DNA from: Enterobacter mori
GTDB lineage: Bacteria; Pseudomonadota; Gammaproteobacteria; Enterobacterales; Enterobacteriaceae
Direction of reading: 5' to 3'
Length of the DNA: 64,000 bases
Assembly: GCF_025244905.1 (NCBI RefSeq)
Contig: NZ_CP104285.1
Coordinates: 3,100,001 to 3,164,000 of the forward strand
Shown: positions 19,762 to 33,265 of the stretch, in pieces
How positions within the stretch are numbered: the first letter of the stretch is position 1
Layout of the letters: every line of letters begins with the position of its first letter
Position numbers and translations under genes: made by a program
The notes under the pieces: model-generated
What the model was told of the DNA's origin: nothing
Seen by the model: only the letters and a program-made list of their open reading frames with translations
Databases searched by the model: none

Positions 19762-21510
19762 ATGTCTTCTGTTCGAACTGACGATAACAATACTTTTATT
19801 AACGAACTGTCGCGCCTGGTTGGTCACTCTCACCTGCTTACTGACCCGGCTAAAACCGCCCGCTACCGCAAGGGTTTCCGTTCCGGCCAGGGCGACGCGC
19901 TGGCGGTGGTCTTCCCCGGCACGCTGCTGGAGCTGTGGCGCGTGCTGAGCGCCTGCGTCGCCGCCGACAAGATTATTTTAATGCAGGCCGCCAATACCGG
20001 CCTGACCGAGGGCTCCACGCCGAACGGCAATGATTACGATCGTGACATCGTCATTATCAGCACCCTGCGCCTCGACAAACTTCACCTGCTGGACAAAGGC
20101 GAACAGGTACTCGCCTTCCCCGGCACCACGCTCTACTCCCTCGAAAAAGCGCTTAAGCCGCTGGGACGCGAGCCGCACTCGGTGATCGGCTCGTCGTGCA
20201 TTGGCGCGTCGGTGATCGGCGGGATCTGCAATAACTCCGGCGGCTCGCTGGTGCAGCGCGGCCCGGCGTATACCGAGATGTCGCTGTATGCCCGCATCGA
20301 CGAAAACGGCAAGCTGACGCTGGTGAACCATCTGGGTATCGATCTTGGCGTGACGCCAGAGCAGATCCTGAGCAAGCTTGACGATGACCGCGTGAAGGAC
20401 GAAGACGTTCAGCACGATGGCCGCCACGCGCACGATCATGATTACGTCACTCGCGTGCGGGATATCGAAGCCGACACCCCGGCGCGCTATAACGCTGACC
20501 CGGACCGCCTGTTTGAATCCTCCGGCTGCGCGGGCAAGCTGGCCGTTTTTGCCGTACGCCTTGATACCTTCCCGGCAGAGAAAAAGCAGCAGGTGTTTTA
20601 CATCGGCACCAATCAGCCTGAGGTGCTGACAGAGATACGCCGTCATATTCTGGGCGAATTCACCCATCTGCCGGTGGCGGGCGAATATATGCACCGGGAT
20701 ATTTACGACATCGCCGAACGCTACGGGAAAGACACCTTCCTGATGATCGACAAGCTCGGCACCGATAAAATGCCGTTCTTCTTCACTATGAAGGGCCGCA
20801 CCGACGCGATGCTCGATAAAGTGTCGCTGTTCAAACCGCACTTCACCGACCGCTTTATGCAGAAGCTGGGCACCGTTTTCCCGGCGCATCTGCCGGAGCG
20901 CATGAAAACCTGGCGCGATAAGTACGAACATCACCTGCTGCTGAAAATGGCCGGGGACGGAATTGCCGAAGCGCAGAGCTGGCTCACCGAGTTCTTCAAG
21001 ACGGCTGAGGGTGATTTCTTTGCCTGCACGCCGGAAGAAGGCAGCAAAGCCTTCCTGCACCGTTTCGCCGCGGCGGGTGCCGCCATCCGCTATCAGGCGG
21101 TGCATTCCGACGAGGTGGAAGATATTCTGGCGCTGGATATCGCCCTGCGACGCAACGATACCGAATGGTTTGAGCACCTGCCGCCGGAGATCGACAGCAA
21201 ACTGGTGCACAAGCTCTATTACGGCCACTTTATGTGTTACGTCTTCCATCAGGATTACATCGTTAAAAAAGGCGTTGACGCGCACGCGCTGAAAGAGCAG
21301 ATGCTCGCCCTGTTACATGAACGTGGCGCACAATATCCTGCAGAACACAACGTCGGGCATCTTTATAAAGCCCCTGACGCACTTAAGCAGTTTTATCGCG
21401 AGAATGACCCTACAAATAGCATGAACCCCGGCATTGGTAAGACAACGCGGAAGAAATACTGGAAAGAAGAGGCAGATGCGGAGCAGCCCATAACGCAAGC
21501 ATCTGATTAA
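19762..21510 (+). CDS. dld: Quinone-dependent D-lactate dehydrogenase
   Basis: A 582-residue peripheral membrane flavoprotein that oxidises D-lactate to pyruvate and feeds electrons to quinone. The PCMH-type FAD domain includes LMQAANTGLTEGSTPNG and IGSSCIGASVIGGICNNSGGSLVQRG. The membrane-binding and cap domains follow (ERMKTWRDKYEHHLLLK; YEHHLL). It is about ten residues longer than E. coli Dld, mainly at the C-terminus. The ATG at 19762 has a good ribosome site (AAGGAG at 19750). Confidence 0.97.
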   Translation: MSSVRTDDNNTFINELSRLVGHSHLLTDPAKTARYRKGFRSGQGDALAVVFPGTLLELWRVLSACVAADKIILMQAANTGLTEGSTPNGNDYDRDIVIISTLRLDKLHLLDKGEQVLAFPGTTLYSLEKALKPLGREPHSVIGSSCIGASVIGGICNNSGGSLVQRGPAYTEMSLYARIDENGKLTLVNHLGIDLGVTPEQILSKLDDDRVKDEDVQHDGRHAHDHDYVTRVRDIEADTPARYNADPDRLFESSGCAGKLAVFAVRLDTFPAEKKQQVFYIGTNQPEVLTEIRRHILGEFTHLPVAGEYMHRDIYDIAERYGKDTFLMIDKLGTDKMPFFFTMKGRTDAMLDKVSLFKPHFTDRFMQKLGTVFPAHLPERMKTWRDKYEHHLLLKMAGDGIAEAQSWLTEFFKTAEGDFFACTPEEGSKAFLHRFAAAGAAIRYQAVHSDEVEDILALDIALRRNDTEWFEHLPPEIDSKLVHKLYYGHFMCYVFHQDYIVKKGVDAHALKEQMLALLHERGAQYPAEHNVGHLYKAPDALKQFYRENDPTNSMNPGIGKTTRKKYWKEEADAEQPITQASD

Positions 21511-21622
21511 TTCATACAGCCATATTTGAGAGATTGTTAAGCGCTCCTTAATCGTACTAGAGTAGCGATCTGTCGCCGGAGAGACGTTTCTCCGGCATTC
21601 TACGATGAGGAGCGGGCACATC

Positions 21623-22177
21623 ATGTCGGCTGTAGATATTTTATCCGAAACCGAGCTGGAAGTGCGCGATGCCCTTCCCGATGATGTGCATGCCATTGCC
21701 GCGATCTACGCCTGGCATGTACTTCACGGGCGCGCGTCATTTGAAGAAGTCCCCCCGACCATTGACGAAATGCGTCATCGCATGAAAAGCGTGGCTGAGA
21801 ACGGTTTGCCGTGGCTTATCGCGCTGTACCGCGGCATTGTGGTGGGCTACTGCTATGCCACCCCTTACCGGCCGCGACACGCCTACCGCTATACCCTGGA
21901 AGAGTCGATTTACGTGGATGCCAGCACCACGGGCCGTGGATTCGGCTCAACGTTGCTGAACGCGCTGATCGCACGCTGCGAGCAGGGGCCGTGGCGGCAG
22001 ATGATTGCCGTTGTGGGTGACGGGAACAACAATTCAGGATCGCTGCGCTTACATAAAAAGCACGGTTTTGATGTCGTGGGTCAATTGCGAAGCGTTGGGT
22101 ATAAGAAAGGCGACTGGCGGGATACGTTGATAATGCAGCGCCCGCTCAACGACGGTGACTGGACGCTGCCGGAGTAG
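21623..22177 (+). CDS. GNAT acetyltransferase (phosphinothricin acetyltransferase-like)
   Basis: A 184-residue cytoplasmic acetyltransferase of the Pat/MnaT (YncA) group, which acetylates phosphinothricin-like or methionine-sulfoximine/sulfone substrates in known members. Visible motifs are VRDALPDDVHAIAAIYAWHV, the acetyl-CoA loop VDASTTGRGFGSTLLNALI and AVVGDGNNNSGSLRLHKKHGF. The ATG at 21623 follows GAGGAG by about ten bases; an earlier ATG at 21605 overlaps that site. It is an addition between dld and pbpG relative to E. coli K-12. Confidence 0.88.
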   Translation: MSAVDILSETELEVRDALPDDVHAIAAIYAWHVLHGRASFEEVPPTIDEMRHRMKSVAENGLPWLIALYRGIVVGYCYATPYRPRHAYRYTLEESIYVDASTTGRGFGSTLLNALIARCEQGPWRQMIAVVGDGNNNSGSLRLHKKHGFDVVGQLRSVGYKKGDWRDTLIMQRPLNDGDWTLPE

Positions 22178-22186
22178 GCGCTTTCG

Positions 22187-22261
22187 CCCGGTGGCGCTTC
22201 GCTTACCGGGCCTACGTGTCGAGGTCTTTGTAGGCCGGGTAAGGCGAAGCCGCCACCCGGC
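22187..22261. repeat. REP/BIME-type inverted repeat pair
   Basis: cccggtggcgcttcgcttac and the inverted gtaaggcgaagccgccaccc are separated by about 20 bases, between convergent genes (acetyltransferase and pbpG). Confidence 0.9.
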
Positions 22262-22274
22262 GCGCACAAACGGC

Positions 22275-23198
22275 TCAGTCGTTCTGCGCCGTCGCCATCT
22301 GTTCTGCTTTCTGCTTTTTATACGTCAGCGCCGCGGCCGGAACCGGCTGCACTTTCCCGGTCTCAATCCACGTACGCAGGCGGCTGGCATCTGCGAAGTG
22401 GGTATATTTGCCGAAGGCATCCATCACCACCAGCGCCACCGGCTTACCGTTAAACACGGTGCGCATCACCAGGCAGTGACCTGCCGCATTGGTAAACCCG
22501 GTTTTGGTTAACTGAATATTCCAGTTCTCACGATACACCAGATGGTTAGTGTTGCGGAAAGGCAGCGTGTATGACGGGTTAGAGAACGTCGCCATGTCCT
22601 CGCGCGTGGTGCTGAGCTGACCGAGCAGCGGGTATTGCTTGCTGGCAATCAGCATCTTCGTCAGGTCGCGCGCCGTTGAGACGTTATGAATCGACAGCCC
22701 GGTGGGCTCCACGTAGCGGGTGTTGGTCATCCCCAGCGATTTGGCTTTAGCATTCATCGCGCGAATAAACGCATCATAGCCGCCCGGATAGTGGTGCGCC
22801 AGGCTGGCTGCCGCGCGGTTTTCGGACGACATCAGCGCCAGCAGCAGCATATCCTTTCGGCTGATTTCACTGTTCAGACGCACGCGGGAGTAGACGCCTT
22901 TCATTTCCGGCGTGTGGCTGATATCGACCTTCAGTTTTTCATCCAGCGGCAGTCGTGCATCAAGCACCACCATCGCGGTCATTAATTTGGTAATGGAGGC
23001 GATTGGTCGCACCAGATCAGGGTGGCTGGCATAGATCACTTTATTGGTGTTGAGATCGACGATCATCGCACTGCCGGAGGCAATCTGCGGTTGTGCCGCC
23101 GCGGAGGTCACCGCAGGCGTTTTAGCGATGGCTGGCGCGGCAACGGACGCACCCAGCAGCAGCGCCAGGCTCAATAATGAAACTCGGAATTTCAGCAT
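22275..23198 (-). CDS. pbpG: D-alanyl-D-alanine endopeptidase PBP7
   Basis: A 307-residue periplasmic penicillin-binding protein that cleaves peptidoglycan cross-links. A signal peptide ([17 protein letters not shown]) is followed by the three S11 peptidase motifs: SxxK in [10 protein letters not shown], SxN in MSSENRAA and KTG in [13 protein letters not shown]. The size matches E. coli PbpG (about 310). The C-terminus has a short basic/charged tail ([16 protein letters not shown]). Confidence 0.96.
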   Translation of the reverse strand: MLKFRVSLLSLALLLGASVAAPAIAKTPAVTSAAAQPQIASGSAMIVDLNTNKVIYASHPDLVRPIASITKLMTAMVVLDARLPLDEKLKVDISHTPEMKGVYSRVRLNSEISRKDMLLLALMSSENRAAASLAHHYPGGYDAFIRAMNAKAKSLGMTNTRYVEPTGLSIHNVSTARDLTKMLIASKQYPLLGQLSTTREDMATFSNPSYTLPFRNTNHLVYRENWNIQLTKTGFTNAAGHCLVMRTVFNGKPVALVVMDAFGKYTHFADASRLRTWIETGKVQPVPAAALTYKKQKAEQMATAQND

Positions 23199-23365
23199 GG
23201 TGAGACTTCTGATAATTATTCACGCACGTAATGACGTACACCGCCTGCGTCAACGGATAAACGCAGGCTGGCATCGGCATCATAGCGGTCACCGTGCATT
23301 GTCGCCAGCGGAGAATCGTGAACAGATGCTGCATTGCTGGCATTTACGCCAGCAATGCAGTGAGC

Positions 23366-23953
23366 TTAAAAGAGACGGTATCCATAACCCCACAGAATAA
23401 CCGTCAGAGCCAGTAACGCCTCCAGGACCAGAACCCCGATGGCAAGCGTGGAGCTGGAGAAGCTCAGGCCCTCTTCTTTATTGATATTCAGGAAGGTTGG
23501 CACCCCCACATACAGCAGATAACCGGTGTAAAAGAGGGCAACAGTACCGATCAGCGCGCACAGCCAGACCAGTGGATAGAGCGCAACAATACCGCTTAAG
23601 AACAGCGGGGTCGCGACATATCCGGCAAAGACCATACAGTGGGCCAGCGACGGACGCTGCGGGTAGTTTCGCGCCATCCAGTGAATCACGCGCCCCATCA
23701 CCGCCACACCCGCCAGCATCAGGCCGTAAAAGATGACGGCAAGATACAGCCCGGTAAACCAGGAGAGCTGAACCACGGTGCCATCACCAAAGTTCCAGCC
23801 GATTTGTGTTGTGCCTATAAACGCACAGATTACCGGCACCGCTGCCATCAGCAGCACATGGTGCGTGTAATGATGCGCGACCGTTTCGTTCTCGCTTCTG
23901 ATCACGTGCATTTCACGATCGGGATGGGAGAAGAGTCCCCAGACATGGTTCAT
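23366..23953 (-). CDS. yohC: Yip1-domain inner-membrane protein YohC
   Basis: A 195-residue protein with five predicted membrane spans (for example VLLMAAVPVICAFIGTTQIGW, LAVIFYGLMLAGVAVMGRVIH and AIGVLVLEALLALTVILWGYG). It begins MNHVWGLFSHPDREMHVIRSENE, the start typical of the YohC family. Function unknown. It keeps its E. coli place between pbpG and yohD. Confidence 0.93.
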   Translation of the reverse strand: MNHVWGLFSHPDREMHVIRSENETVAHHYTHHVLLMAAVPVICAFIGTTQIGWNFGDGTVVQLSWFTGLYLAVIFYGLMLAGVAVMGRVIHWMARNYPQRPSLAHCMVFAGYVATPLFLSGIVALYPLVWLCALIGTVALFYTGYLLYVGVPTFLNINKEEGLSFSSSTLAIGVLVLEALLALTVILWGYGYRLF

Positions 23954-24110
23954 AGCGCCCCCTTGTTGTCGGCCCGTCAGCGATACTCTAAGTATAATGC
24001 AGGCTTTAGATTATTTTATGTACAGCGGGAAAATTCCGATGATTGCCGCACGGTTGATGCTGGGGGTATATGATTAATGCAGGCTCGAACAGGGAGATAA
24101 CTCAGACGTA

Positions 24111-24683
24111 ATGGATATCAACGGACTCATTGAACAATATGGATATGCCGCGCTGGTCATCGGTAGCGTGGCAGAAGGCGAAACCATCACGCTGTTAGGC
24201 GGCGTTGCGGCGCATCAGGGATTGCTGAAATTCCCGCTGGTGGTGGCTGCCGTGGCGCTGGGCGGCATGATTGGCGATCAGTTGCTCTACTTTTTGGGGC
24301 TACGCTTTGGGCCGACGCTGCTTAAGCGTTTCGCAAAGCATCAAAAGAAAATCCGTCGCGCTCAACGCCTCATTCAGCGTCATCCTTATCTGTTCGTCAT
24401 TGGCACCCGCTTTATGTACGGCTTTCGCATTATCGGGCCGATTCTGATCGGTGCCAGCCGTCTACCGCCCAAAATATTTCTGCCGCTCAATTTTGTAGGC
24501 GCGATTGCCTGGGCGCTGATCTTCACCACGCTCGGTTACGTGGGCGGCGAAGTGATCGGACCCTGGATGCATAATCTTGATCAGCATATTAAACACTGGG
24601 CGTGGCTGATTCTGGTGGTTGTGGCGGTGATTGGGGTCAGGCTGTGGATGCGGCACAGGGAGAAGAGGCGGGATGAGGAGTAG
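24111..24683 (+). CDS. yohD: DedA-family membrane protein YohD
   Basis: A 190-residue inner-membrane protein of the DedA/SNARE-associated superfamily. Family motifs are visible: GSVAEGETITLLGG near the start, LGGMIGDQLLYFLGLRFG, and GTRFMYGFRIIGPILIGASRL with its conserved F/Y-R-x-x-x-P/G pattern. DedA proteins are linked to lipid-carrier recycling and proton-motive-force maintenance. The ATG at 24111 begins the conserved MDINGLIEQYGY. Confidence 0.94.
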   Translation: MDINGLIEQYGYAALVIGSVAEGETITLLGGVAAHQGLLKFPLVVAAVALGGMIGDQLLYFLGLRFGPTLLKRFAKHQKKIRRAQRLIQRHPYLFVIGTRFMYGFRIIGPILIGASRLPPKIFLPLNFVGAIAWALIFTTLGYVGGEVIGPWMHNLDQHIKHWAWLILVVVAVIGVRLWMRHREKRRDEE

Positions 24684-24700
24684 CTTAGTGCGGTCTGTTG

Positions 24701-24782
24701 CCCTCACCCTAACCCTCTCCCCAAAGGGGAGAGGGGACTTTATACACCCTCGCCCCTTTGGGGAGAGGGCCGGGGTGAGGGG
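24701..24782. repeat. CCCTC-rich double hairpin repeat
   Basis: ccctcaccctaaccctctcc opens and gagagggccggggtgagggg closes an 82-base element with an inner hairpin on each side (cctctccccaaaggggagagg and cgcccctttggggaga). It lies between convergent yohD and yohF. A shorter copy is at 52040. It may act as a bidirectional terminator or transcript-end structure. Confidence 0.85.
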
Positions 24783-24790
24783 TAAAACAA

Positions 24791-25555
24791 CTACTCCTCC
24801 GGCTTAAACTGCGGATTCGCCAGCATAAATCCGCCGTCAACGATAAACGATTGCCCCGTCGTGTAGCTGGCGTCGCTGTCGCACAGCCACGCCACCAGGC
24901 TGGCGATCTCTTTGGTATGCCCCGGCCTTGCCAGCGGGATTTCCCGCATTGAGCCTTCTTTCACTTCGCTATCATCCATGTCGTTCATCGGCGTGGCAAT
25001 CGCACCGGGCGCTACGGCGTTTACCAGAATCTTGTGCTTAACCAGCTCCAGCGCCATGGATTTGGTTAAGCCACCCAGCGCATGTTTTGCCGCTGTATAG
25101 GCGCTGGCGTCAGGCAGCGGCGTGTGCTCATGCACGGAGGTGATGTTCACAATTCGCCCCCCTTCCCCCTGCTTCACCATCTGCCGCGCGGCAATCTGCG
25201 AACAGAGAAACGCGCCATCCACGTCGACGGTGAAAATGTTCCGCCAGTCGTCAAACGGCATCTCAAGGAATGGCGCTTTGGTCATCGCACCCGCATTGTT
25301 GACCAGTACATCAAGCCGACCGAAACGCGCAATCAGCGTATCAATGGCCTTTGCACCGTCCGGCAACGTGCTCAGATCAAGCTGGATGGCCTCGGCGCGT
25401 TGCCCCCTCGCCTCAACCTCGCGACAGGTTTCCCGCGCGCCGCTTTCATCGGAATGCCAGGTGACGCCGATATCAAACCCGCGTTCTGCCAGCATCAGCG
25501 CGGTGGTTTTACCGATACCGGAGTCCGATGCCGTTACAATTGCTACTCGGGTCAT
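24791..25555 (-). CDS. yohF: Short-chain dehydrogenase/reductase YohF
   Basis: A 254-residue classical SDR. The dinucleotide-binding glycine motif is ASDSGIGKT at about 9-17, with NNAGA, catalytic Ser in ITSVHEH, and the YxxxK pair in YTAAKHALGG. E. coli YohF (253 residues) is reported as an acetoin reductase-like enzyme, but the physiological substrate is not settled. I set the start at 25555 (MTRVAIVTAS) because the extension to 25600 would precede the Rossmann strand. Confidence 0.93.
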   Translation of the reverse strand: MTRVAIVTASDSGIGKTTALMLAERGFDIGVTWHSDESGARETCREVEARGQRAEAIQLDLSTLPDGAKAIDTLIARFGRLDVLVNNAGAMTKAPFLEMPFDDWRNIFTVDVDGAFLCSQIAARQMVKQGEGGRIVNITSVHEHTPLPDASAYTAAKHALGGLTKSMALELVKHKILVNAVAPGAIATPMNDMDDSEVKEGSMREIPLARPGHTKEIASLVAWLCDSDASYTTGQSFIVDGGFMLANPQFKPEE

Positions 25556-25605
25556 ACTCACCTCCTGAAAATGTGCAAAGAGGTAAGTATAGATAATCAC
25601 CCTTT

Positions 25606-27024
25606 TTAGCCGTGATGATAGCCACCGCCCAGCGCGGACGTCAGCTGTAGCGTGGCATCCACGTACTGCCCTTTCAGGGTCAGTGCAGCGATATGTTCCT
25701 TGAGTGCCGGAATTTTGGCCTCGCTGACGCGGGAACCGGCAATAATCCCGGCGCTAAAGCGCGCCTGTGCCAGTGCCACCACGCGCGCGGCATCTTTCTC
25801 GACCTGCTGCTGTTGCTGATTTTTTGCGGTCAGGGTTTCAACTTCGCTGGCCGTGCGCGCCACCTGATTAACGGCATCGACCACCGCTTTGTTGTAGTTC
25901 GCCACCGACAGATTGTTCTGCGCCTGGGCAATATCCAGATTCGCATTCAGCCTGCCGCTGTCGAAGATCGGCAGCGTCAGCCCGGCGGTGACGCCCATTT
26001 GCTGGGCGGAGGAACGGAACAGATCGCTCAGATGCAGGGCATCCTGCTGCAGGAATGCCATCAGATTCACGTCGGGATAGAAGGCGGCTTTGGCGGCATC
26101 CACTTCGCTCAGGGAAGCTTCAATGTACCAGTGCGCCTCCTGCAGATCCGGGCGGCGAGCCAGCAGCTCGTATCCCAGCGTGGTAGGCAACGTCGCTTCT
26201 GCTGCCGGTAAAGCATGGCGAGTCAGTTTCATTGAGGAGGTATTGGTCAGGGCCTGCAGACGTGCCTCAACGGCTTTCATTTTGCCTTTTACCCCGGCAA
26301 GCTGCTCTTCGGTTTTACTGGCATTGATATCGGTTTCGACACCTTCTACCGAAGATGTGATCCCATGCTGATACAGCTCGCGGTCGGCACCGATGATATT
26401 TTCCTGCTCGTGTTTAATCTGTGCGAGAACATCCCCCACCGCGGCCTGGGTCTGCCACTCCCAGTAAAGCCGCGCGACGCTGCTGGCCAACAGCTGACGC
26501 GTCTGCTCCATCTCAGCTTTCTGGGCGTTGACCTTGCCGATGCGGGCTTCAACCTGCGCGCGGTTTTTTCCCCACAAATCGAGATCCCAGCCCGCTGTCA
26601 GGCCAAAGGTGCCGTTGGTATACCACGGCCCGGTGGTGCCCGCGGCCGGATCGGTAACGGCGAAGGGCCCCATCAGCCCTTCCGCAGACATCTTCTGCCG
26701 CTCCGCATCGGCGGAAAAATCCATCTGAGGGCCGTCTGCCGCCAGGGTGGCTTTCGCCTGCGCTTCCGCGAGCGTAATACGCTGTCGGGCGATTTGCATA
26801 TCCGGCGCATCATTTAGCGCCTTCGCGATCAGAGAATTAAGCTGCGGATCGTTATAGTCTTTCCACCATTCGTTTTTCGGCCAGTTGGTTCGACTTAGCC
26901 GTGTATTTACCGACGCCGCAGTGGCTTGCGTTTTAATCGGCGACACGCTGGCATGTTCCGGCGCGCAGGCGGCCAGCATTAAGACAAGAGGAGCACTCAG
27001 AGATAAAAAAAGAGAACGTTTCAT
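25606..27024 (-). CDS. mdtQ: NodT-family outer-membrane efflux lipoprotein MdtQ
   Basis: A 472-residue TolC-like outer-membrane factor. A signal peptide with lipobox LAAC (MKRSLFLSLSAPLVLMLAAC) is followed by two OEP repeats, with coiled-coil segments around LAEAQAKATLAADGPQMD and VANYNKAVVDAVNQVA, and the RRPDLQEAHW box conserved in this family. In E. coli K-12 this gene is interrupted; here the frame is complete. No inner-membrane pump or adaptor is adjacent, so it presumably pairs with one encoded elsewhere. Start at 27024 chosen for the signal peptide. Confidence 0.92.
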   Translation of the reverse strand: MKRSLFLSLSAPLVLMLAACAPEHASVSPIKTQATAASVNTRLSRTNWPKNEWWKDYNDPQLNSLIAKALNDAPDMQIARQRITLAEAQAKATLAADGPQMDFSADAERQKMSAEGLMGPFAVTDPAAGTTGPWYTNGTFGLTAGWDLDLWGKNRAQVEARIGKVNAQKAEMEQTRQLLASSVARLYWEWQTQAAVGDVLAQIKHEQENIIGADRELYQHGITSSVEGVETDINASKTEEQLAGVKGKMKAVEARLQALTNTSSMKLTRHALPAAEATLPTTLGYELLARRPDLQEAHWYIEASLSEVDAAKAAFYPDVNLMAFLQQDALHLSDLFRSSAQQMGVTAGLTLPIFDSGRLNANLDIAQAQNNLSVANYNKAVVDAVNQVARTASEVETLTAKNQQQQQVEKDAARVVALAQARFSAGIIAGSRVSEAKIPALKEHIAALTLKGQYVDATLQLTSALGGGYHHG

Positions 27025-27228
27025 GACGCCATAACTCAAAAAATTAAAGGCGCAAATTACGCTTGATGGCATTCTGTTTTTTAGTAACGCGTGGCAATCC
27101 GCAAATTGTCATACATTTTCATATTCGGCAATTTATTCCTAATCCCAATGAATAAATTCAACATATCCATTCAAATTATGAATTGGCTGCTACACTTATT
27201 CAGTGTCATACACGGGCAGGAGAAGGGA

Positions 27229-27312
27229 ATGAAAATATTACTGTGGGTTATTTTAATTATATTTTTGATAGGGCTGTTAGTGGTTACCGGCGTATTCAAA
27301 ATGATTTTCTGA
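27229..27312 (+). CDS. yohP: Small inner-membrane protein YohP
   Basis: A 27-residue protein, MKILLWVILIIFLIGLLVVT followed by GVFKMIF, which is essentially one membrane helix. It differs from the E. coli protein, as I recall it, at only a few positions. The ribosome site AGGAGAAGGG lies just upstream. E. coli YohP is a model for SRP/SecYEG- or YidC-dependent small-protein insertion and membrane-localised mRNA. Function unknown. A GC hairpin (27320-27338) follows. Confidence 0.92.
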   Translation: MKILLWVILIIFLIGLLVVTGVFKMIF

Positions 27313-27319
27313 TTTATTT

Positions 27320-27338
27320 GCCCGGCACTGCGCCGGGC
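27320..27338 (+). terminator. GC hairpin after yohP
   Basis: A seven-base stem GCCCGGC/GCCGGGC lies seven bases after the yohP stop; only a weak T-rich tail follows. It sits between convergent yohP and the phospho-beta-glucosidase gene. Confidence 0.45.
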
Positions 27339-27351
27339 GACGTTATTCCTT

Positions 27352-30737
<3,386 letters not shown>

Positions 30738-30748
30738 AGATTTGAGGC

Positions 30749-31632
<884 letters not shown>

Positions 31633-31637
<5 letters not shown>

Positions 31638-31662
31638 TTGCCTGCCGAAGCAGTAACAATCC
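31633..31662 (-). promoter_or_regulatory. Ribonucleic antiterminator (RAT) upstream of bglG
   Basis: The leftward strand reads GGATTGTTACTG, CTTCG, GCAGGCAAAACCT. It fits the BglG-family RAT and shares its 3' end with the leader terminator. Confidence 0.9.
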
Positions 31663-31737
31663 AGTTCTGGCACTCTATCAGTTTCATTCGTAGCCTCAAT
31701 GCGTCACGGGTAAAAAACGTGACGCAGATCGACATTG

Positions 31738-33084
31738 CTAGAACGTCACGACGGTTTTCAGCTCCGTCACCCAGGCATCCTGAGTGCGGGATACGCCCCC
31801 CGGATGGCGCCAGTACTGAATGCCCGGCTGCAGCTCCAGCCACGACACCGGACGGAAGCGATAGTAAAACTCACCGTTCAGGGAGTGGCCCGGCACCGGA
31901 TGGTACGCCGGATCGTTATAGTCCGACACGCCGCTCAGGCTGTTCATATAGCGCTGGTTGCGGGCGTACTGGCTGCTCATATCAATCCAGGTCAGCCCGA
32001 AGCCAATCCAGTCTTCCGGGCGAGCGTCAAACAGCCCGCGATAGCGCAGCGAGGCGGCGTAGACCTGATGCATGTAATTGCTGCGCTGATCCGCAAGGCT
32101 CATGCTGACCGAGGTGCTCAACCCGCGATTCGGATCGTCCTTGTGCTGCGTGATCTGCTGATTCAGTCCGGCGTACATAAACCAGGTACGGTTATGCTTC
32201 TCGTAACCGTCCGGATCGGTGGCGCCCGCTCCGTCCGATGCACCGCTATAGAGATCGGTTTGCGGCGCGTTGGTAAACACCACGCCGAGGTTATAGGCGC
32301 CCGGCAGACCGTTTATCAGCGGACGCGCTTCGATTTCGACCGGGAGCAAGACCCCTTTGCTGCCCTTCGTCGACCCGCTCCACGCGTGGCTGCGGCTGGA
32401 GGCGTCCGGGTTTTGCTCCATCACGCCGCCTTTTAAGGTGACGGTTGGCGTGAGCTTATACTCCAGCGTGGTGCCCCAGGTGTGAACGTTCCAGTTGTTC
32501 CAGGTCAGCGAGTTGGCCGATTTTCCACCGCACTGGGAGAGCATCTGGAAGTCGCACGGGATGATTTGATCGAAGGTCTGCACCTTGTTCATCATGCCGA
32601 TACGCCAGGTGAGGCGTCGGTCGTCAAAGCTGCGGGCAAACGTCAGCCAGCCCAGACGGGTTATGGATTGCCCGCCCCAGCTTTCCTGGGTCAAATCGTT
32701 GAAGTTCACGCGCGGATCCTGCACGCGTTTGGTGGTGAGGTCGTCATTGTGGTTGCGGTTGACGATATTCCCCTCAATACGCGCATCCGGGATGCCCGTC
32801 CAGCGCGCCAGATCCTGGTTGAAGGTCAGCGCGAACTGGTCAATATAGGCCACGTGGGAGTCGTGGTTATATCCGCCACCGCCGTTCCAGCCAATTTCAT
32901 TGAGGTATCCGAGGTTATAGGTAAAACCGTTATCGTTAAGGATTTTGCGTATGCCGAGCATTTCGCCCAGAACAGGCCCCGGCGGGGCTTCAAACCCTAA
33001 TACCGTTCCATTCCACTCCTGCGCCATTGTTAAAGGCGATATCATCAATAAAGCGAGGGCATAAAAATTATATTTATTTGTCAT
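31738..33084 (-). CDS. OprB-family carbohydrate porin
   Basis: A 448-residue outer-membrane porin. A signal peptide (NKYNFYALALLMISPLTMA) precedes QEWNGTVLGFEAPP. The body shows alternating beta-strand pattern and OprB features: GIPDARIEGNIVNRNHNDD, a Cys pair (IPCDFQMLSQCGG), the C-terminal FYYRFRPVSWLELQPGIQYW and a terminal Phe required for barrel assembly. OprB porins admit sugars. Its place at the head of the bgl operon, behind a BglG-type switch, implies uptake of beta-glucosides; E. coli instead uses the LamB-like BglH at the operon end. Substrate is inferred from context. Confidence 0.88.
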   Translation of the reverse strand: MTNKYNFYALALLMISPLTMAQEWNGTVLGFEAPPGPVLGEMLGIRKILNDNGFTYNLGYLNEIGWNGGGGYNHDSHVAYIDQFALTFNQDLARWTGIPDARIEGNIVNRNHNDDLTTKRVQDPRVNFNDLTQESWGGQSITRLGWLTFARSFDDRRLTWRIGMMNKVQTFDQIIPCDFQMLSQCGGKSANSLTWNNWNVHTWGTTLEYKLTPTVTLKGGVMEQNPDASSRSHAWSGSTKGSKGVLLPVEIEARPLINGLPGAYNLGVVFTNAPQTDLYSGASDGAGATDPDGYEKHNRTWFMYAGLNQQITQHKDDPNRGLSTSVSMSLADQRSNYMHQVYAASLRYRGLFDARPEDWIGFGLTWIDMSSQYARNQRYMNSLSGVSDYNDPAYHPVPGHSLNGEFYYRFRPVSWLELQPGIQYWRHPGGVSRTQDAWVTELKTVVTF

Positions 33085-33213
33085 AATAGTAACCTGTAGC
33101 TGAGTATTAATGCGTAACCGTTCGCAGGAAATTTTTTATTTCCCGTCGTATTTTGATTATTCGTTCCAGCAAAAAGCGTTAGGCCAAATGGCTCTCCTGC
33201 GTGAATGACAGGC

Positions 33214-33265
33214 AAAAAAAAACCTAAGCGCTCCACAGCGGTTAATGCTGTGAAACGCTTAGGTT
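33214..33265 (-). terminator. Leader terminator upstream of the porin gene
   Basis: A long hairpin (AACCTAAGCG...CGCTTAGGTT, with inner CACAGC/GCTGTG) is followed by nine T on the leftward strand. Its 5' arm overlaps the RAT at 33261-33290 by five bases. Confidence 0.9.

Noticed and set aside
19978..21285. 435-codon frame antisense to dld
   Set aside because: Same reason: third-position bias of dld; no motif.
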